Made by a program: the position numbers and the translations under genes
The notes under the pieces: model-generated
Seen by the model: the letters and a program-made list of their open reading frames with translations, nothing else
Databases searched by the model: none
Told to the model about the DNA's origin: nothing
NCBI GenBank assembly: GCA_015494795.1
Contig: WGAM01000103.1
Location: 1 to 47,529, forward strand
Length of the DNA stretch: 47,529 nucleotides
DNA from: Campylobacterota bacterium
GTDB taxonomy: Bacteria > Campylobacterota > Campylobacteria > Campylobacterales > Sulfurovaceae
Direction of reading: 5' to 3'
Part shown: positions 16,165-33,639 of the stretch, in pieces
Layout of the letters: every line of letters starts with the position of its first letter
Position numbering within the stretch: the first letter of the stretch is position 1

Positions 16165-18567
16165 ATGCAACTTAGTAATTATGAACCATTCCCAACAGAA
16201 TTGCCTATCATTATTGAGGATAATATATTTTTATATCCATTTATGATAAGCCCACTCTTCTTAACAAAAAAAGAGGATATAGATGCTGCAACTTATGCCA
16301 TGGAGAAAAATTCACTAATTTTTCTAACAAACACAAAAGATGGATTTGAAGGCTCAAGAGAGTTAGATGATATTAACAGTATTGGTGTAATTGGCTCTAT
16401 TATGAGAAAAGTTCATATACCAGATGGTAGAGTAAAAATACTCTTTCAAGGTTTGGCTAAAGGGGAGATAACATCTCCTATAGAGAATGTAGAAGTAGAT
16501 GAAGTTATATTTCAAATAGCTACAATCAATTTAATTAAAAATCAATTTTATGAAGAGTTAAAGGTTACAGCTTTAGTTGGAGTATTAAATGAGAAGTTAA
16601 AACAGCTCTCAAAAGTTCAAAACAGTATCCCATCAGATATATTAAAAACAATTTCAGAAACAAATGAACCCTATAGAATTGCTGATTTAGTTGCTTCTCT
16701 ACTTAAAATATCTAAAACAGAGTCATATAATATATATAAAGAGCAGAATATAGAGAAGAGACTTATGATGCTTATTGATATTATAGTAGGTCAAATTGAA
16801 GCAGCTAGAGTTGAAAAAGAGATAAGAAGCAAAGTCCATACTAAAATAGAGCAGACAAATAAAGAGTATTTTTTAAAAGAGCAGATAAAAGAGATAAATA
16901 GAGAGCTAGGTATAGACAATCAGAGAGAAGAAGAGATAGCAGAGTTTAGAAAAAAATTAGAGTCAATAAAGCCTATTATAAAAGAGGATATATATAGTGA
17001 AATCTCTAAACAACTTGATAGATTTGCAAGAATGCATCCAGATAGTGGAGATGCACAGCAGATATATACCTATTTAGAGTGGGTATTTGAGATACCATTT
17101 GGAAAACTTACAAGTAAATCTTTAAAAGTATCTGATGTTCAAAAAGAGTTAGATAATGACCACTTCTCACTAGAAAAGCCAAAAGAGAGGATTATTGAGT
17201 TTTTTTCTGTAAAGGAGTTAGCAAATCTTAGGGGTATCTCACTAGAGGGGAGTAGAGGAGCTATCTTATGTTTCTTTGGACCTCCAGGGGTAGGGAAGAC
17301 ATCATTAGCCAACTCTATAGCAAATGCACTCTCTCGTCCATTAGTTAGGATTGCACTTGGTGGTTTGGAAGATGTTAATGAGTTAAGAGGACATAGAAGA
17401 ACCTATGTTGGAGCTATGCCTGGAAGATTGGTACAAGGGTTAATTGATGCAAAAAGTATGGATCCAGTAATTGTACTTGATGAGGTTGATAAGGTGGGAA
17501 GAAACCATAGAGGAGACCCAACCTCTGCACTACTAGAGATACTTGACCCAGAGCAGAATATAGAGTATAGAGACTACTATTTAAATTTTAATATAGATTT
17601 AAGTAAGGTAATATTTATTGCAACTGCAAATGATTTAAATACAATTCCAGCTCCACTTAGAGATAGAATGGAGTTTATTGAGGTTAGCTCATATACACCA
17701 GAAGAGAAGTTAGAGATAGCAAAACAGTATCTAATTCCACAAGAATTAAAAAAACATGCTCTTAAAAAGAGAGAGTTTAAGATTACAGATGGAGCTTTAA
17801 AGTTACTTATAGATGAATATACAAGAGAACCAGGAGTTAGAGGTTTAAGAAGAAAGATAGCAACTCTTATGAGAAAAGTAGCAACTGCTCTACTTAAAGA
17901 TAGCTCTTTAGATAAAATAACTATCTCTATAAAAGATTTACCAAAATTTGCAGATAAAAAGGTATTTGAGGTATCTAAGATTGGTAAGAGACCATTAGTT
18001 GGAGTTGTTAATGGGTTAGCATGGACTGCTGTTGGTGGAGACATGTTAAAGATAGAGGCGATTAAAATTAAAGGAAAGGGTTTAGTTCAACTAACAGGTA
18101 GCCTTGGAGATGTTATGAAAGAGTCTGCACATATCGCTTTTTCTGTTATTAAAATATTAATAGATAATAAAAGGTTAGATGTTAAAGAGGAGGATATTTA
18201 TAAAAAATATGATTTACATATACATGTACCAGAGGGGGCGACTCCAAAAGATGGGCCTAGTGCTGGTATTACAATGGCCGTAGCAATTGCTTCTATATTA
18301 TCTGAAAAGAGAGTTGATAATAGAGTAGCCATGACAGGGGAGTTGACTTTAACAGGAGAGGTTCTTCCAATTGGAGGGTTAAAAGAGAAACTTATAGCTG
18401 GATATAAAGCAGGAGTTAATAAAGTATTAATTCCAGATAAAAATTATGAGAGAGATTTAGAGGATATTCCAAAAGAGATTAAAGATACTATTACTATAGT
18501 AGCTGTTAGCAATATTGAAGAGGTTTTAAAAGAGGTTCTTATCTCAAAAATTACTAAAAAAATATAA
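16165..18567 (+). CDS. lon: ATP-dependent protease Lon
   Basis: The 800-residue protein has all Lon parts: the N-terminal substrate domain (residues 1-200, FPTELPIIIEDNIFLYPF), a coiled-coil region (about 225-300), an AAA+ module with Walker A GPPGVGKTS near residue 372 and Walker B (VIVLDEVDK), and the C-terminal protease domain with catalytic Ser699 in PKDGPSAG and the Lys about 43 residues later in LKEKLIAG. It degrades misfolded and regulatory proteins in the cytoplasm. It follows bamD by 13 bp and ends in an AT-rich terminator. Confidence 0.98.
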   Translation: MQLSNYEPFPTELPIIIEDNIFLYPFMISPLFLTKKEDIDAATYAMEKNSLIFLTNTKDGFEGSRELDDINSIGVIGSIMRKVHIPDGRVKILFQGLAKGEITSPIENVEVDEVIFQIATINLIKNQFYEELKVTALVGVLNEKLKQLSKVQNSIPSDILKTISETNEPYRIADLVASLLKISKTESYNIYKEQNIEKRLMMLIDIIVGQIEAARVEKEIRSKVHTKIEQTNKEYFLKEQIKEINRELGIDNQREEEIAEFRKKLESIKPIIKEDIYSEISKQLDRFARMHPDSGDAQQIYTYLEWVFEIPFGKLTSKSLKVSDVQKELDNDHFSLEKPKERIIEFFSVKELANLRGISLEGSRGAILCFFGPPGVGKTSLANSIANALSRPLVRIALGGLEDVNELRGHRRTYVGAMPGRLVQGLIDAKSMDPVIVLDEVDKVGRNHRGDPTSALLEILDPEQNIEYRDYYLNFNIDLSKVIFIATANDLNTIPAPLRDRMEFIEVSSYTPEEKLEIAKQYLIPQELKKHALKKREFKITDGALKLLIDEYTREPGVRGLRRKIATLMRKVATALLKDSSLDKITISIKDLPKFADKKVFEVSKIGKRPLVGVVNGLAWTAVGGDMLKIEAIKIKGKGLVQLTGSLGDVMKESAHIAFSVIKILIDNKRLDVKEEDIYKKYDLHIHVPEGATPKDGPSAGITMAVAIASILSEKRVDNRVAMTGELTLTGEVLPIGGLKEKLIAGYKAGVNKVLIPDKNYERDLEDIPKEIKDTITIVAVSNIEEVLKEVLISKITKKI

Positions 18568-18595
18568 TTTTTATAAAAAATTATATTTTTTTTAC
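18556..18595 (+). terminator. terminator of bamD-lon
   Basis: An almost perfect AT-only stem overlapping the lon stop codon: AATATAATTTTT against AAAAATTATATT with a 3-nt loop, followed by a run of T. It separates lon from the tRNA promoter. Confidence 0.65.
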
Positions 18596-18603
18596 AAAAA
18601 TAC

Positions 18604-18632
18604 TTGACATTATATTTTTTTTTGTCTATAAT
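18604..18632 (+). promoter_or_regulatory. sigma70 promoter of the tRNA-tuf cluster
   Basis: Perfect consensus TTGACA (18604-18609) and TATAAT (18627-18632) separated by exactly 17 bp, about 37 bp before the first tRNA. This is the strongest promoter in the window, fitting stable RNA expression. Confidence 0.88.
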
Positions 18633-18668
18633 GCCACTCCATTTAAAGAATGACTTTAAATGAATGGT

Positions 18669-18745
18669 GCTGATGTAGCTCAGTTGGCTAGAGCAGCTGA
18701 TTTGTAATCAGCAGGTCGGGGGTTCGAGTCCCTTCATCAGCTCCA
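18669..18745 (+). tRNA. tRNA-Thr (TGT)
   Basis: Acceptor GCTGATG pairs with CATCAGC, the anticodon stem GCTGA/TCAGC encloses loop TTTGTAA with anticodon TGT, the T-loop is GGTTCGAGTC, and CCA is encoded. First tRNA of the cluster. Confidence 0.95.
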
Positions 18746-18785
18746 TTAAAATTTTATCAGTGTTTGACCAAAATAGATATGTTTT

Positions 18786-18870
<85 letters not shown>

Positions 18871-18892
18871 TGTTATATTTAAATATTTTGAT

Positions 18893-18969
18893 GCGGGAGT
18901 AGCTCAGTTGGCTAGAGCGTCAGCCTTCCAAGCTGAGGGTCGCGGGTTCGAGTCCCGTCTCCCGCTCCA
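18893..18969 (+). tRNA. tRNA-Gly (TCC)
   Basis: Acceptor GCGGGAG pairs with CTCCCGC, anticodon loop CTTCCAA gives TCC, T-loop GGTTCGAGTC, encoded CCA. Confidence 0.95.
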
Positions 18970-18992
18970 TGATATTATCAATTTGGGAGCTG

Positions 18993-19023
18993 ATGTGAAA
19001 TTTTATTTTTTATTACTTCACAT
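18993..19023 (+). other. hairpin between tRNA-Gly and tRNA-Thr
   Basis: ATGTGAA (18993-18999) pairs with TTCACAT (19017-19023) around a T-rich 17-nt loop. It may be a processing site in the tRNA precursor or a weak terminator. Confidence 0.35.
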
Positions 19024-19076
19024 TACTTAGTCTCAATTATCAAATAAAATCAAGCACTTATAAAATTTTATAAAAT

Positions 19077-19151
<75 letters not shown>

Positions 19152-19237
19152 CCCTAAGTTGTATGGATATAAATATTATTTTTAAATAGTATTTGTATCC
19201 ATATTGTTATGGTATTAAAGCAATATATAGTTATTCC

Positions 19238-19246
19238 TGATATAAT
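19238..19246 (+). promoter_or_regulatory. candidate extended -10 promoter of tuf
   Basis: TGATATAAT, an extended -10 element (TGn plus TATAAT at 19241-19246), about 42 bp before the tuf start. No -35 match, as expected for extended -10 promoters. Confidence 0.5.
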
Positions 19247-19287
19247 GTCAGCGAAAATTAGAATTAATAAATTTAGGAGAAAATAGA

Positions 19288-20496
19288 ATGGCTAAAGAAA
19301 AATTTGAACGAACCAAACCACATGTTAATATTGGTACAATCGGTCATGTTGACCATGGTAAAACTACATTAACAGCTGCAATTACTGCTGTACTTGCAAC
19401 AAAAAACGACTCAAAACTTATGGATTATGATGAGATTGATAATGCTCCAGAAGAGAGAGAGAGAGGTATTACAATTGCTACTTCTCATGTTGAGTATGAG
19501 ACAGATAAGAGACACTATGCACATGTTGACTGTCCAGGTCACGCTGACTATGTTAAAAATATGATTACTGGTGCGGCTCAAATGGATGGAGCTATTCTTG
19601 TTATTGCGGCTACTGATGGACCAATGGCACAAACTAGAGAGCATATTCTACTATCTAAACAGGTAGGTGTACCTTATATTGTTGTATTCCTAAATAAAGA
19701 AGATCAACTTGATGAAGAAGATAAAGAGGAGATGTTAGAGCTTGTTGAGATGGAAGTTAGAGAACTTCTTGATGAGTATGAGTTCCCGGGTGATGATACT
19801 CCTATTATCTCAGGTTCTGCTTTCTTAGCACTAGAAGAGGCTAAATCAGGAAAACTTGGTGAGTGGTCAGAAAAAATTATTGAGCTAATGGATGCAGTTG
19901 ATGAGTATATTCCAGAGCCACAAAGAGAGACAGATAAAGATTTCTTAATGCCAATTGAAGATATTTTCACTATTCAAGGTAGAGGTACTGTTGTAACTGG
20001 TAAAATTGATAGAGGTACTGTCTGTGTTGGTAATGAAGTAGAGATTGTTGGTATTAGAGATACTAAAAAGACTACTGTTACTGGTGTTGAGATGTTTAGA
20101 AAAGAGATGGATTGTGGACAAGCAGGTGATAACTGTGGTATCCTTCTTCGTGGTATCTCTAAAGACCAAGTTGAGAGAGGTATGGTTCTATGTAAGCCAG
20201 GTTCTATTACTCCTCATAAGAAATTTACAGCTGAAGTTTATGTTTTAACAAAAGAGGAGGGTGGACGACATACACCATTCTTCAATAACTATAGACCACA
20301 ATTCTATATTAGAACAACAGATGTAACAGGTTCAATTACTCTTGATGAGGGTACAGAGATGGTTATGCCAGGTGATAATGTAAGTATTACAGTTGAGCTT
20401 ATTGCTCCAGTTGCACTTGAACAAGGTACACAGTTTGCTATTCGTGAAGGTGGTAGAACTGTTGGTGCTGGTAAAGTTGTAAAAATTATAGAATAG
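19288..20496 (+). CDS. tuf: elongation factor Tu
   Basis: The 402-residue EF-Tu has the P-loop [10 protein letters not shown] (residues 19-28), switch [10 protein letters not shown], the guanine motif NKED (NKCD in E. coli, with Glu here) and the C-terminal tRNA-binding domains ending [10 protein letters not shown]. It delivers aminoacyl-tRNA to the ribosome. AGGAGAAAA precedes the ATG. It lies between tRNA-Thr and rpmG in the conserved block. Confidence 0.99.
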   Translation: MAKEKFERTKPHVNIGTIGHVDHGKTTLTAAITAVLATKNDSKLMDYDEIDNAPEERERGITIATSHVEYETDKRHYAHVDCPGHADYVKNMITGAAQMDGAILVIAATDGPMAQTREHILLSKQVGVPYIVVFLNKEDQLDEEDKEEMLELVEMEVRELLDEYEFPGDDTPIISGSAFLALEEAKSGKLGEWSEKIIELMDAVDEYIPEPQRETDKDFLMPIEDIFTIQGRGTVVTGKIDRGTVCVGNEVEIVGIRDTKKTTVTGVEMFRKEMDCGQAGDNCGILLRGISKDQVERGMVLCKPGSITPHKKFTAEVYVLTKEEGGRHTPFFNNYRPQFYIRTTDVTGSITLDEGTEMVMPGDNVSITVELIAPVALEQGTQFAIREGGRTVGAGKVVKIIE

Positions 20497-20502
20497 TTGT
20501 AT

Positions 20503-20532
20503 GGGTTGCCCTTTGTGGCTACCCTAATTTTT
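20503..20532 (+). terminator. attenuator hairpin between tuf and rpmG
   Basis: GGGTTGCC (20503-20510) pairs with GGCTACCC (20517-20524) with one internal mismatch, followed by TAATTTTT. The rpmG ribosome site starts right after, so it probably terminates only part of the transcripts. Confidence 0.55.
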
Positions 20533-20542
20533 AGGAGAGAGA

Positions 20543-20695
20543 ATGAGAGAAACAATTCATTTAGGTTGTGAAAAGTGTACTAGAAGAAACTATCATACAA
20601 CTAAGAATAAAAGAAATACTGCAGAGAAACTTGCTTTAAAAAAGTACTGCAAATGGTGTAAGTGCCATACTATACATAAAGAGATGAAGCTTTAA
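20543..20695 (+). CDS. rpmG: 50S ribosomal protein L33
   Basis: A 50-residue protein found by direct translation from ATG 20543. It starts [12 protein letters not shown] and contains [12 protein letters not shown] and YCKWCKCH. The two CxxC pairs (CEKC, CKWC) mark the zinc-binding form of L33. TTAGGAGAGAG is a strong ribosome site. The position between tuf and tRNA-Trp/secE is the conserved one. Confidence 0.96.
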   Translation: MRETIHLGCEKCTRRNYHTTKNKRNTAEKLALKKYCKWCKCHTIHKEMKL

Positions 20696-20723
20696 TAGCT
20701 TTATCTTCTACTAAAAAATTCTT

Positions 20724-20799
20724 AGGCCAATAGCTCAGTTGGTAGAGCACTGGTCTCCAAAACCAGGTGCCGGGGGTTCGAGTCCCTCTTGGCCTGCCA
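20724..20799 (+). tRNA. tRNA-Trp (CCA)
   Basis: Acceptor AGGCCAA pairs with TTGGCCT, anticodon stem CTGGT/ACCAG with loop CTCCAAA gives CCA, encoded CCA end. It lies just before secE, its usual place. Confidence 0.96.
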
Positions 20800-20820
20800 T
20801 AATTAAAGGTAATTATAGAG

Positions 20821-21006
20821 ATGGAAAAATTAACAACATATTTTACACATGTTAAAGAAGAGATAAGAAAAGTTATATTTCCGACAAAAGTACAAGTTAG
20901 ACAAGCATTTGTTGCTGTTTTTATAGTTGTAACTGTTATATCAATTTTCTTAGCACTTGTCGATATGCTAATGTCAGCAATAGTCTCAATGGCTATAGGG
21001 AACTAA
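20821..21006 (+). CDS. secE: protein translocase subunit SecE
   Basis: A 61-residue single-helix SecE. The amphipathic part EEIRKVIFPTKVQVRQA and one transmembrane segment (about residues 28-55) match the short bacterial form. It stabilises SecY in the inner membrane translocon. It begins 21 bp after tRNA-Trp and ends 1 bp before nusG. Confidence 0.96.
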   Translation: MEKLTTYFTHVKEEIRKVIFPTKVQVRQAFVAVFIVVTVISIFLALVDMLMSAIVSMAIGN

Positions 21007-21007
21007 T

Positions 21008-21538
21008 ATGGCATTTCAATGGTATGCAATACAGGTTTACTCTGGTAGCGAACAGGCAGTTAAACGAGGGATTGAACTCTTAACTGTAGAGCATGGAATA
21101 GAAGATAAGGTAGATAGTATTATTGTTCCTACTGAAGAGGTTATAGAGGTTAAAAATGGAGAGAAGAAAATTACAGAGCGAAGTCTATACCCGGGGTATG
21201 TATTTGCTCATATTGATTTAGATACCTCTTTATGGCATAAAATTCAAAGATTACCGAAAGTCTCAAGATTTATTGGAGAGGGTAAAAATGCTACTCCTCT
21301 AACAGAAGCAGATATTAAAGTAATCTTAGACAAAATGGAAAACAAATCTGCTCCAAAACCTAAAGTTGACTTTGAAAATGGAGAGATGGTTAGAATTATT
21401 GAGGGACCTTTTTCCAATTTTACAGGTATGGTTGAAGAGTATGACCTTGACCATGGTAAGTTAAAACTGAATGTATCTATTTTTGGAAGAAATACACCTG
21501 TAGAGATATTACATACACAGGTAGAGAAGATTATATAA
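21008..21538 (+). CDS. nusG: transcription termination/antitermination protein NusG
   Basis: A 176-residue NusG with the NGN domain (WYAIQVYSGSEQAVKRGI at the start, LYPGYVF) and the C-terminal KOW domain (GPFSNFTGMVEEYD, then KLKLNVSIFGR). It binds RNA polymerase and links it to Rho or the ribosome. It sits between secE and rplK, followed by a strong hairpin. Confidence 0.98.
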   Translation: MAFQWYAIQVYSGSEQAVKRGIELLTVEHGIEDKVDSIIVPTEEVIEVKNGEKKITERSLYPGYVFAHIDLDTSLWHKIQRLPKVSRFIGEGKNATPLTEADIKVILDKMENKSAPKPKVDFENGEMVRIIEGPFSNFTGMVEEYDLDHGKLKLNVSIFGRNTPVEILHTQVEKII

Positions 21539-21540
21539 AA

Positions 21541-21596
21541 CTGAAGTAGAAAACTTCAGTAATAAAAACAAGTTTTAATTACTGAAGTTTTTATTT
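21541..21596 (+). terminator. terminator with a competing upstream hairpin between nusG and rplK
   Basis: A 20-bp stem with one mismatch (21550-21569 against 21572-21591) followed by a T-rich tail ends just before rplK. CTTCAG at 21554-21559 in its left arm can instead pair with CTGAAG at 21541-21546, right after the nusG stop, so two exclusive folds exist. The inner pairs must open to give a real loop. It may be a plain terminator or an attenuator controlling ribosomal protein genes. Confidence 0.75.
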
Positions 21597-21636
21597 AATC
21601 TAAAAATAAATTTCTATTTAATATAAGGAGAAAATA

Positions 21637-22062
21637 GTGGCAAAAAAAATAACTGAAAAATTTAAGTTAATGATATCAGCTGGTTCAGCTAATCCATCAC
21701 CACCGGTAGGTCCAGCTCTTGGACAGAGAGGTGTTAATATTATGGAGTTCTGTAAAGCTTTTAATGAAAGAACAAAAGATAAGATGGGATTTAAAGTTCC
21801 TGTTGAGATTACAGTTTATGCAGATAGAAGTTTTACATTTGAGACAAAACAACCACCAGCAAGTGAACTTATTATGAAAGCTGCTAATATTAAGAGTGGT
21901 TCAGATAATCCACTTAAAAATAAGGTTGGCTCATTAACTAAAGCTCAAATTGCCGAAATTGTTGAGCAGAAAATCTCTGATTTAAATACAGATGATAGAG
22001 AGATGGCTGCAAAAATCATTGAGGGTACTTGTAGAAGTATGGGTGTAGAGGTTACTGCATAA
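21637..22062 (+). CDS. rplK: 50S ribosomal protein L11
   Basis: A 141-residue L11 with the N-terminal [24 protein letters not shown] signature region shortened here to its key parts PPVGPALGQ and GVNIM, and the C-terminal rRNA-binding domain ending [10 protein letters not shown]. The start is GTG at 21637 with AAGGAG upstream. It forms the GTPase-associated stalk base with L10 and L12. Confidence 0.98.
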   Translation: MAKKITEKFKLMISAGSANPSPPVGPALGQRGVNIMEFCKAFNERTKDKMGFKVPVEITVYADRSFTFETKQPPASELIMKAANIKSGSDNPLKNKVGSLTKAQIAEIVEQKISDLNTDDREMAAKIIEGTCRSMGVEVTA

Positions 22063-22072
22063 AATATTATTA

Positions 22073-22086
22073 CCACTATTTAGTGG
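22073..22086 (+). other. small hairpin between rplK and rplA
   Basis: CCACTA pairs with TAGTGG, followed by GAGATTTTT. It could be a weak attenuator or part of a ribosomal protein L1 control site, which in many bacteria lies in this mRNA; the L1 motif itself was not identified. Confidence 0.3.
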
Positions 22087-22114
22087 GAGATTTTTATATC
22101 GTGGAGAGAGAGAA

Positions 22115-22816
22115 ATGAAAAAGATAAGTAAAAAGAGAAAAGCTCTTTTAGAGAAAATTGATAGTAAAAAAAGGTACTCTGTAAAAGAGGCTATTGAGCT
22201 TCTTCCAGAGTTAAAATCGGCAAAATTTGATGAGACAGTTGAAGTTGCATTAAATCTTAATGTTGACCCAAGACATGCAGACCAGATGATTAGAGGTTCT
22301 GTAGTTCTTCCAAACGGAACAGGCAAAAAAGTTAGAGTTGCTGTATTTGCAAAAGATGCAAAAGCTGATGAGGCAAAAGAGGCAGGTGCTGATATTGTAG
22401 GCTCAACAGAGTTAATTGAGCAGATACAAGAGGGTAATATCAATTTTGATACTGTAATTGCAACACCAGATATGATGGGAACTATAGGAAGAGTAGCTAG
22501 AATTTTAGGACCAAAAGGTCTTATGCCTAACCCAAAAACAGGAACAGTTACTATGGATGTTGCAAAAGCTGTAACTGAAGCAAAAGGTGGAAAAGTCAAC
22601 TTTAGAGTTGATAAAAAGGGAAATATTCATGCTGGAATTGGAAAATCTAGTTTTAGTAAAGATAAGATTGAAGAGAACTTTAGGGTTTTTATAGAAAAGA
22701 TAAATAAATCAAAACCAGCAGCAGCAAAGGGTAGATATATCTTAAATGGTGCATTGTCTCTCACTATGAGTCCAGCAGTTACATTAGATACTACTGAGTT
22801 ATTAGATATTAAATAG
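22115..22816 (+). CDS. rplA: 50S ribosomal protein L1
   Basis: A 233-residue L1 with the typical [12 protein letters not shown] start, [15 protein letters not shown] signature, and GKSSF...[15 protein letters not shown]. It binds 23S rRNA at the mobile L1 stalk. GTGGAGAGAGA precedes the ATG. The order rplK-rplA-rplJ-rplL is canonical. Confidence 0.98.
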   Translation: MKKISKKRKALLEKIDSKKRYSVKEAIELLPELKSAKFDETVEVALNLNVDPRHADQMIRGSVVLPNGTGKKVRVAVFAKDAKADEAKEAGADIVGSTELIEQIQEGNINFDTVIATPDMMGTIGRVARILGPKGLMPNPKTGTVTMDVAKAVTEAKGGKVNFRVDKKGNIHAGIGKSSFSKDKIEENFRVFIEKINKSKPAAAKGRYILNGALSLTMSPAVTLDTTELLDIK

Positions 22817-22820
22817 AGTA

Positions 22821-22960
22821 TAAAGCTTAGGGCATTTTTTAATGCCCCTTGCTTTATGCTTAATAGCATAGATTTATTTTAGGCTAAAGATGATAGGGGC
22901 AAATGCTTAATTAATCTATCTGAAGAGATAGATGGGTTGGAGACAACACCCTATTATAGG
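22821..22960 (+). promoter_or_regulatory. ribosomal protein L10-type leader
   Basis: The rplA-rplJ gap holds three folds. The first is TAAAGC/GCTTTA and GGGCATT/AATGCCC separated by a 3x3 internal loop (22821-22856). The second is ATCTATCT/AGATAGAT with loop GAAG (22914-22933). The third is GGGTTG against CAACACCC (22934-22951). Leaders here commonly bind the L10-L12 complex to repress translation. No T-run follows the first stem, arguing for a protein-binding RNA. Confidence 0.55.
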
Positions 22961-22975
22961 TCGAAAGGAGAAAAA

Positions 22976-23461
22976 GTGACTAGAAGTGAGAAAGAAGCTA
23001 TAGTTAATGAGCTATCAGACTCATTTGCCAATCAAGGTGCCATAATCGTATGTGATTATAAAGGTATGAGTGTTGAGGCATTAGAGGGTGTTAGAAGATT
23101 AGCTAAAGATAATGATGTTAATGTTCGAGTAGTTAAAAATACTCTTGCAAAAATTGCACTAAAGAATGCAAATTGTGATGAGATGGAACTTACTAATAAC
23201 AACATCTTTATCTGGGGTGAAGACCAAATTGCAACTTGTAAAGTAGCAGATAAGTCGGCAGAAGCTAATAAAGATGTATTCTCAATTAAATCTGGAGTAA
23301 TAGAGTCAAAACTTGCTGATTTAGCAACAATTGAAGCTATGGCAAAACTTCCAGGTAGAGATGAACTTCTTGGTATGTTACTTAATGTTTGGAATGCACC
23401 TGTTCAAAACTTTACAATTGGCTTACAAGCATTAGCAGATAAATTAACAGAAGAAGAGTAA
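22976..23461 (+). CDS. rplJ: 50S ribosomal protein L10
   Basis: A 161-residue L10: TRSEKEAIVNELSDSF at the start, the VVKNTLAKIAL segment and a C-terminal helix that carries L12 dimers. GTG 22976-22978 was chosen as the start, since AAAGGAG sits 6 nt upstream and the length then matches the family. A TTG at 22937 would add 13 residues translated from the leader RNA. It anchors L7/L12 to the ribosome. Confidence 0.97.
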   Translation: MTRSEKEAIVNELSDSFANQGAIIVCDYKGMSVEALEGVRRLAKDNDVNVRVVKNTLAKIALKNANCDEMELTNNNIFIWGEDQIATCKVADKSAEANKDVFSIKSGVIESKLADLATIEAMAKLPGRDELLGMLLNVWNAPVQNFTIGLQALADKLTEEE

Positions 23462-23489
23462 TTAAAATAATTTAATAAAAGGAATAAAA

Positions 23490-23858
23490 ATGGCAATCAC
23501 TAAAGAAGATGTTTTAGAGTTTATATCAAATATGTCAGTATTAGAGCTTTCTCAACTAGTAAAAGAGTTTGAAGAGAAATTTGGTGTTTCAGCACAAGCT
23601 ACAGTAGTAGCAGGTGGTGGTGCAGTAGCAGAAGAGGTTGAAGAGCAGACAGAGTTTGATGTTGTATTAACAGGAGCTGGTGCTAAGAAAATTAATGCAA
23701 TTAAGGTTGTTAGAAAAATTACAGGTCTTGGTCTTAAAGAGGCAAAAGCTGCTGTTGAAGATGTTCCAACAACAATTAAAGAGGCTGTATCTAAAGAGGA
23801 AGCAGAAGCTATTAAAAAAGAGATTGAAGACGCTGGAGCTACTTGCGAATTGAAATAA
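23490..23858 (+). CDS. rplL: 50S ribosomal protein L7/L12
   Basis: A 122-residue L7/L12 with an N-terminal dimer domain ([19 protein letters not shown]), an Ala/Gly/Glu hinge and the C-terminal domain ([20 protein letters not shown], a factor-binding surface). Four copies or more bind L10 and recruit translation factors. It follows rplJ by 28 bp. Confidence 0.98.
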   Translation: MAITKEDVLEFISNMSVLELSQLVKEFEEKFGVSAQATVVAGGGAVAEEVEEQTEFDVVLTGAGAKKINAIKVVRKITGLGLKEAKAAVEDVPTTIKEAVSKEEAEAIKKEIEDAGATCELK

Positions 23859-23866
23859 AAAACTTT

Positions 23867-23969
23867 TCAAGCGAAACTATTTCGCTTGAGTTCTCCTCTG
23901 TTATGTTAGTAATAACAGATAAAAGATTAATAACGATATAGTGATAAGCTATTGTGCAATAGTTTTTTT
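23867..23969 (+). terminator. three tandem hairpins between rplL and rpoB
   Basis: A perfect 10-bp stem (23867-23876/23880-23889), an 8-bp stem (23897-23904/23912-23919), and a 6-bp stem with T7 tail (23949-23954/23957-23962, T 23963-23969). The last looks like a terminator; the first two could be RNase processing sites. Such a region lowers rpoBC expression relative to ribosomal proteins in E. coli. Confidence 0.6.
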
Positions 23970-24018
23970 GTATATCTAAAATATACATTCATCAATAATA
24001 ATATACATATCAAAATGA

Positions 24019-32699
<8,681 letters not shown>

Positions 32700-32712
32700 G
32701 ATGGGATAAATC

Positions 32713-33639
32713 ATGAATATAGTGGTTACATCCCCATCATTTTCAAAAAATAAAATATTGCAAAAAGAGATATATAGATATTTTCCAAATGCAAAACTAA
32801 ATTTAGATGGTAAAAGATTTACAAAAAGTGAGTTAATAGAGCATATAAAAGATGCTGATGGTTTAATAGTTGGCTTAGATAATATAGATAGGGAAGTTCT
32901 ATCTCATTGTAAAAACTTAAAAGTGATAGCTAAGTATGGTGTTGGATTAAATAATTTAGATTTAGATGAGTGTAAAAGATTAGATATAAAAATTGGTTGG
33001 AGTGGAGGAGTAAATAGATTATCTGTAGCAGAGATGACACTAGGTTATATGCTTATGCTTAGTAGAAATCTATATCTTACCTCTAATCAACTAAAAAGAG
33101 GTATATGGAATAAGAATGGTGGTTTTGAGCTTAGTGGTAAAACTGTCGGAGTTATTGGAGTCGGATTTATTGGAAAAGAGTTAATTAGACTCCTAAAACC
33201 ATTTAGATGTAAAATCTTAGTAAATGATATTATAAATCAAGATGACTACTATATAGAAAATAACTTAATTAAAGCCTCTAAAGATGAGATATATAAAAAA
33301 GCTGATTTTATTACTCTACATACTCCATTAGATAAAAGCACTTATAATCTCATAACTCTAAAAGAGATGAGGTTAATGAAATCTAATGCTATTTTAATTA
33401 ATAGTGCAAGAGGTGGACTTATTAATGAGAATGATTTAAAATATGCACTAAAAAATGGTATTATAGCTAGTGGAGCAATTGATGCCTATGAGGTAGAGCC
33501 ACCAAAAGATAAAGAGCTTATAGAGCTACCAAATCTAATTACAACTCCACATATTGGAGGAAACTCAAAAGAGGCAATATTAGCTATGGGTATGAGTGCT
33601 ATTAAAAATTTAAGATTAAAATTAGAGAGTTTAAATTGA
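32713..33639 (+). CDS. D-2-hydroxyacid dehydrogenase family oxidoreductase
   Basis: A 308-residue NAD-dependent dehydrogenase. It has the Rossmann motif GVIGVGFIGKE, the catalytic Arg in INSARGGLI, Glu in EVEPP, and His in TPHIGGNS, all family signatures. It resembles phosphoglycerate dehydrogenase-like enzymes without the ACT domain; the substrate cannot be told. It starts 13 bp after rpoC and overlaps the epimerase gene by 4 nt (TTGA). The pairing suggests a role in a sugar or surface-glycan pathway, which is inference. Confidence 0.88.
   Translation: MNIVVTSPSFSKNKILQKEIYRYFPNAKLNLDGKRFTKSELIEHIKDADGLIVGLDNIDREVLSHCKNLKVIAKYGVGLNNLDLDECKRLDIKIGWSGGVNRLSVAEMTLGYMLMLSRNLYLTSNQLKRGIWNKNGGFELSGKTVGVIGVGFIGKELIRLLKPFRCKILVNDIINQDDYYIENNLIKASKDEIYKKADFITLHTPLDKSTYNLITLKEMRLMKSNAILINSARGGLINENDLKYALKNGIIASGAIDAYEVEPPKDKELIELPNLITTPHIGGNSKEAILAMGMSAIKNLRLKLESLN

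Noticed and set aside
17577-18044. Long minus-strand frame opposite lon
   Set aside because: It lies wholly inside lon, has no family motif or ribosome site and reads as a composition shadow. The same applies to 21982-22599 over rplK/rplA and 1990-2391 over the endonuclease.
22937-22975. Upstream TTG start for L10 adding 13 residues
   Set aside because: It would translate part of the structured leader. The GTG at 22976 has AAAGGAG at proper spacing and gives the family length.
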